7,614 nt of DNA from Aquificota bacterium (GTDB taxonomy: Bacteria; Thermosulfidibacterota; Thermosulfidibacteria; Thermosulfidibacterales; B14-G1). Made by a program: the position numbers and the translations under genes. Below, in pieces: positions 7,241-7,614 of this stretch; the stretch's first letter is position 1; each line of letters starts with the position of its first letter. The notes below the pieces were generated by a model. That model ran no database searches and was not told where the DNA came from. It worked only from the letters and a program-made list of their open reading frames with translations. Location of the stretch: positions 1 to 7,614 of the forward strand of contig QMPS01000030.1 of the NCBI GenBank assembly GCA_003648675.1, written 5' to 3'.

Positions 7241-7614
<374 letters not shown>

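Overview
This is an almost fully coding bacterial chromosome segment that looks like housekeeping DNA, moderately GC-rich by eye. The genes point to a free-living, peptidoglycan-making and probably rod-shaped bacterium (murA, mreB). The order truB-rpsO-pnp is the widespread bacterial tail of the nusA/infB operon. The proteins do not let me name a phylum with confidence. No phage, plasmid, IS or CRISPR features were seen.

Layout, left to right. (1) 1-619, minus: the first 206 codons of mreB, which runs off the left edge. (2) 672-748, minus: tRNA-Arg(CCG) with an encoded CCA, preceded by a good sigma70-type promoter (760-787). (3) 813-1451, plus: riboflavin synthase (ribE), the only plus-strand gene, divergent from the tRNA. 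(4) 1455-1534: a hairpin-forming array of 7-bp repeats that fills the gap between the convergent ribE and pnp. (5) 1535-5013, minus: truB, rpsO and pnp, transcribed in that order and reading right to left. They cover tRNA psi55 synthesis, ribosomal protein S15 and polynucleotide phosphorylase. (6) 5164-7030, minus: an AzgA/PbuG-type purine permease followed 10 nt later by a short PrmA-like methyltransferase. (7) 7090-7240: a second, larger 7-bp repeat array with inverted arms, running into the murA stop codon. (8) 7238-7614, minus: the C-terminal 124 codons of murA, which enters from the right edge.

Functionally, truB, rpsO and pnp form a translation and RNA-metabolism unit. The permease and methyltransferase look translationally linked. 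ribE stands alone, and its gap to the tRNA is too short for an FMN riboswitch. The genes are ordinary. The least explained structures are the two heptad-repeat hairpins (4 and 7). They differ in sequence but share the 7-bp period, a loose consensus GYTCAWN, inverted in-phase arms, and a position hard against stop codons. The short PrmA-like protein, which lacks the usual substrate-recognition domain, is the other point worth following up.
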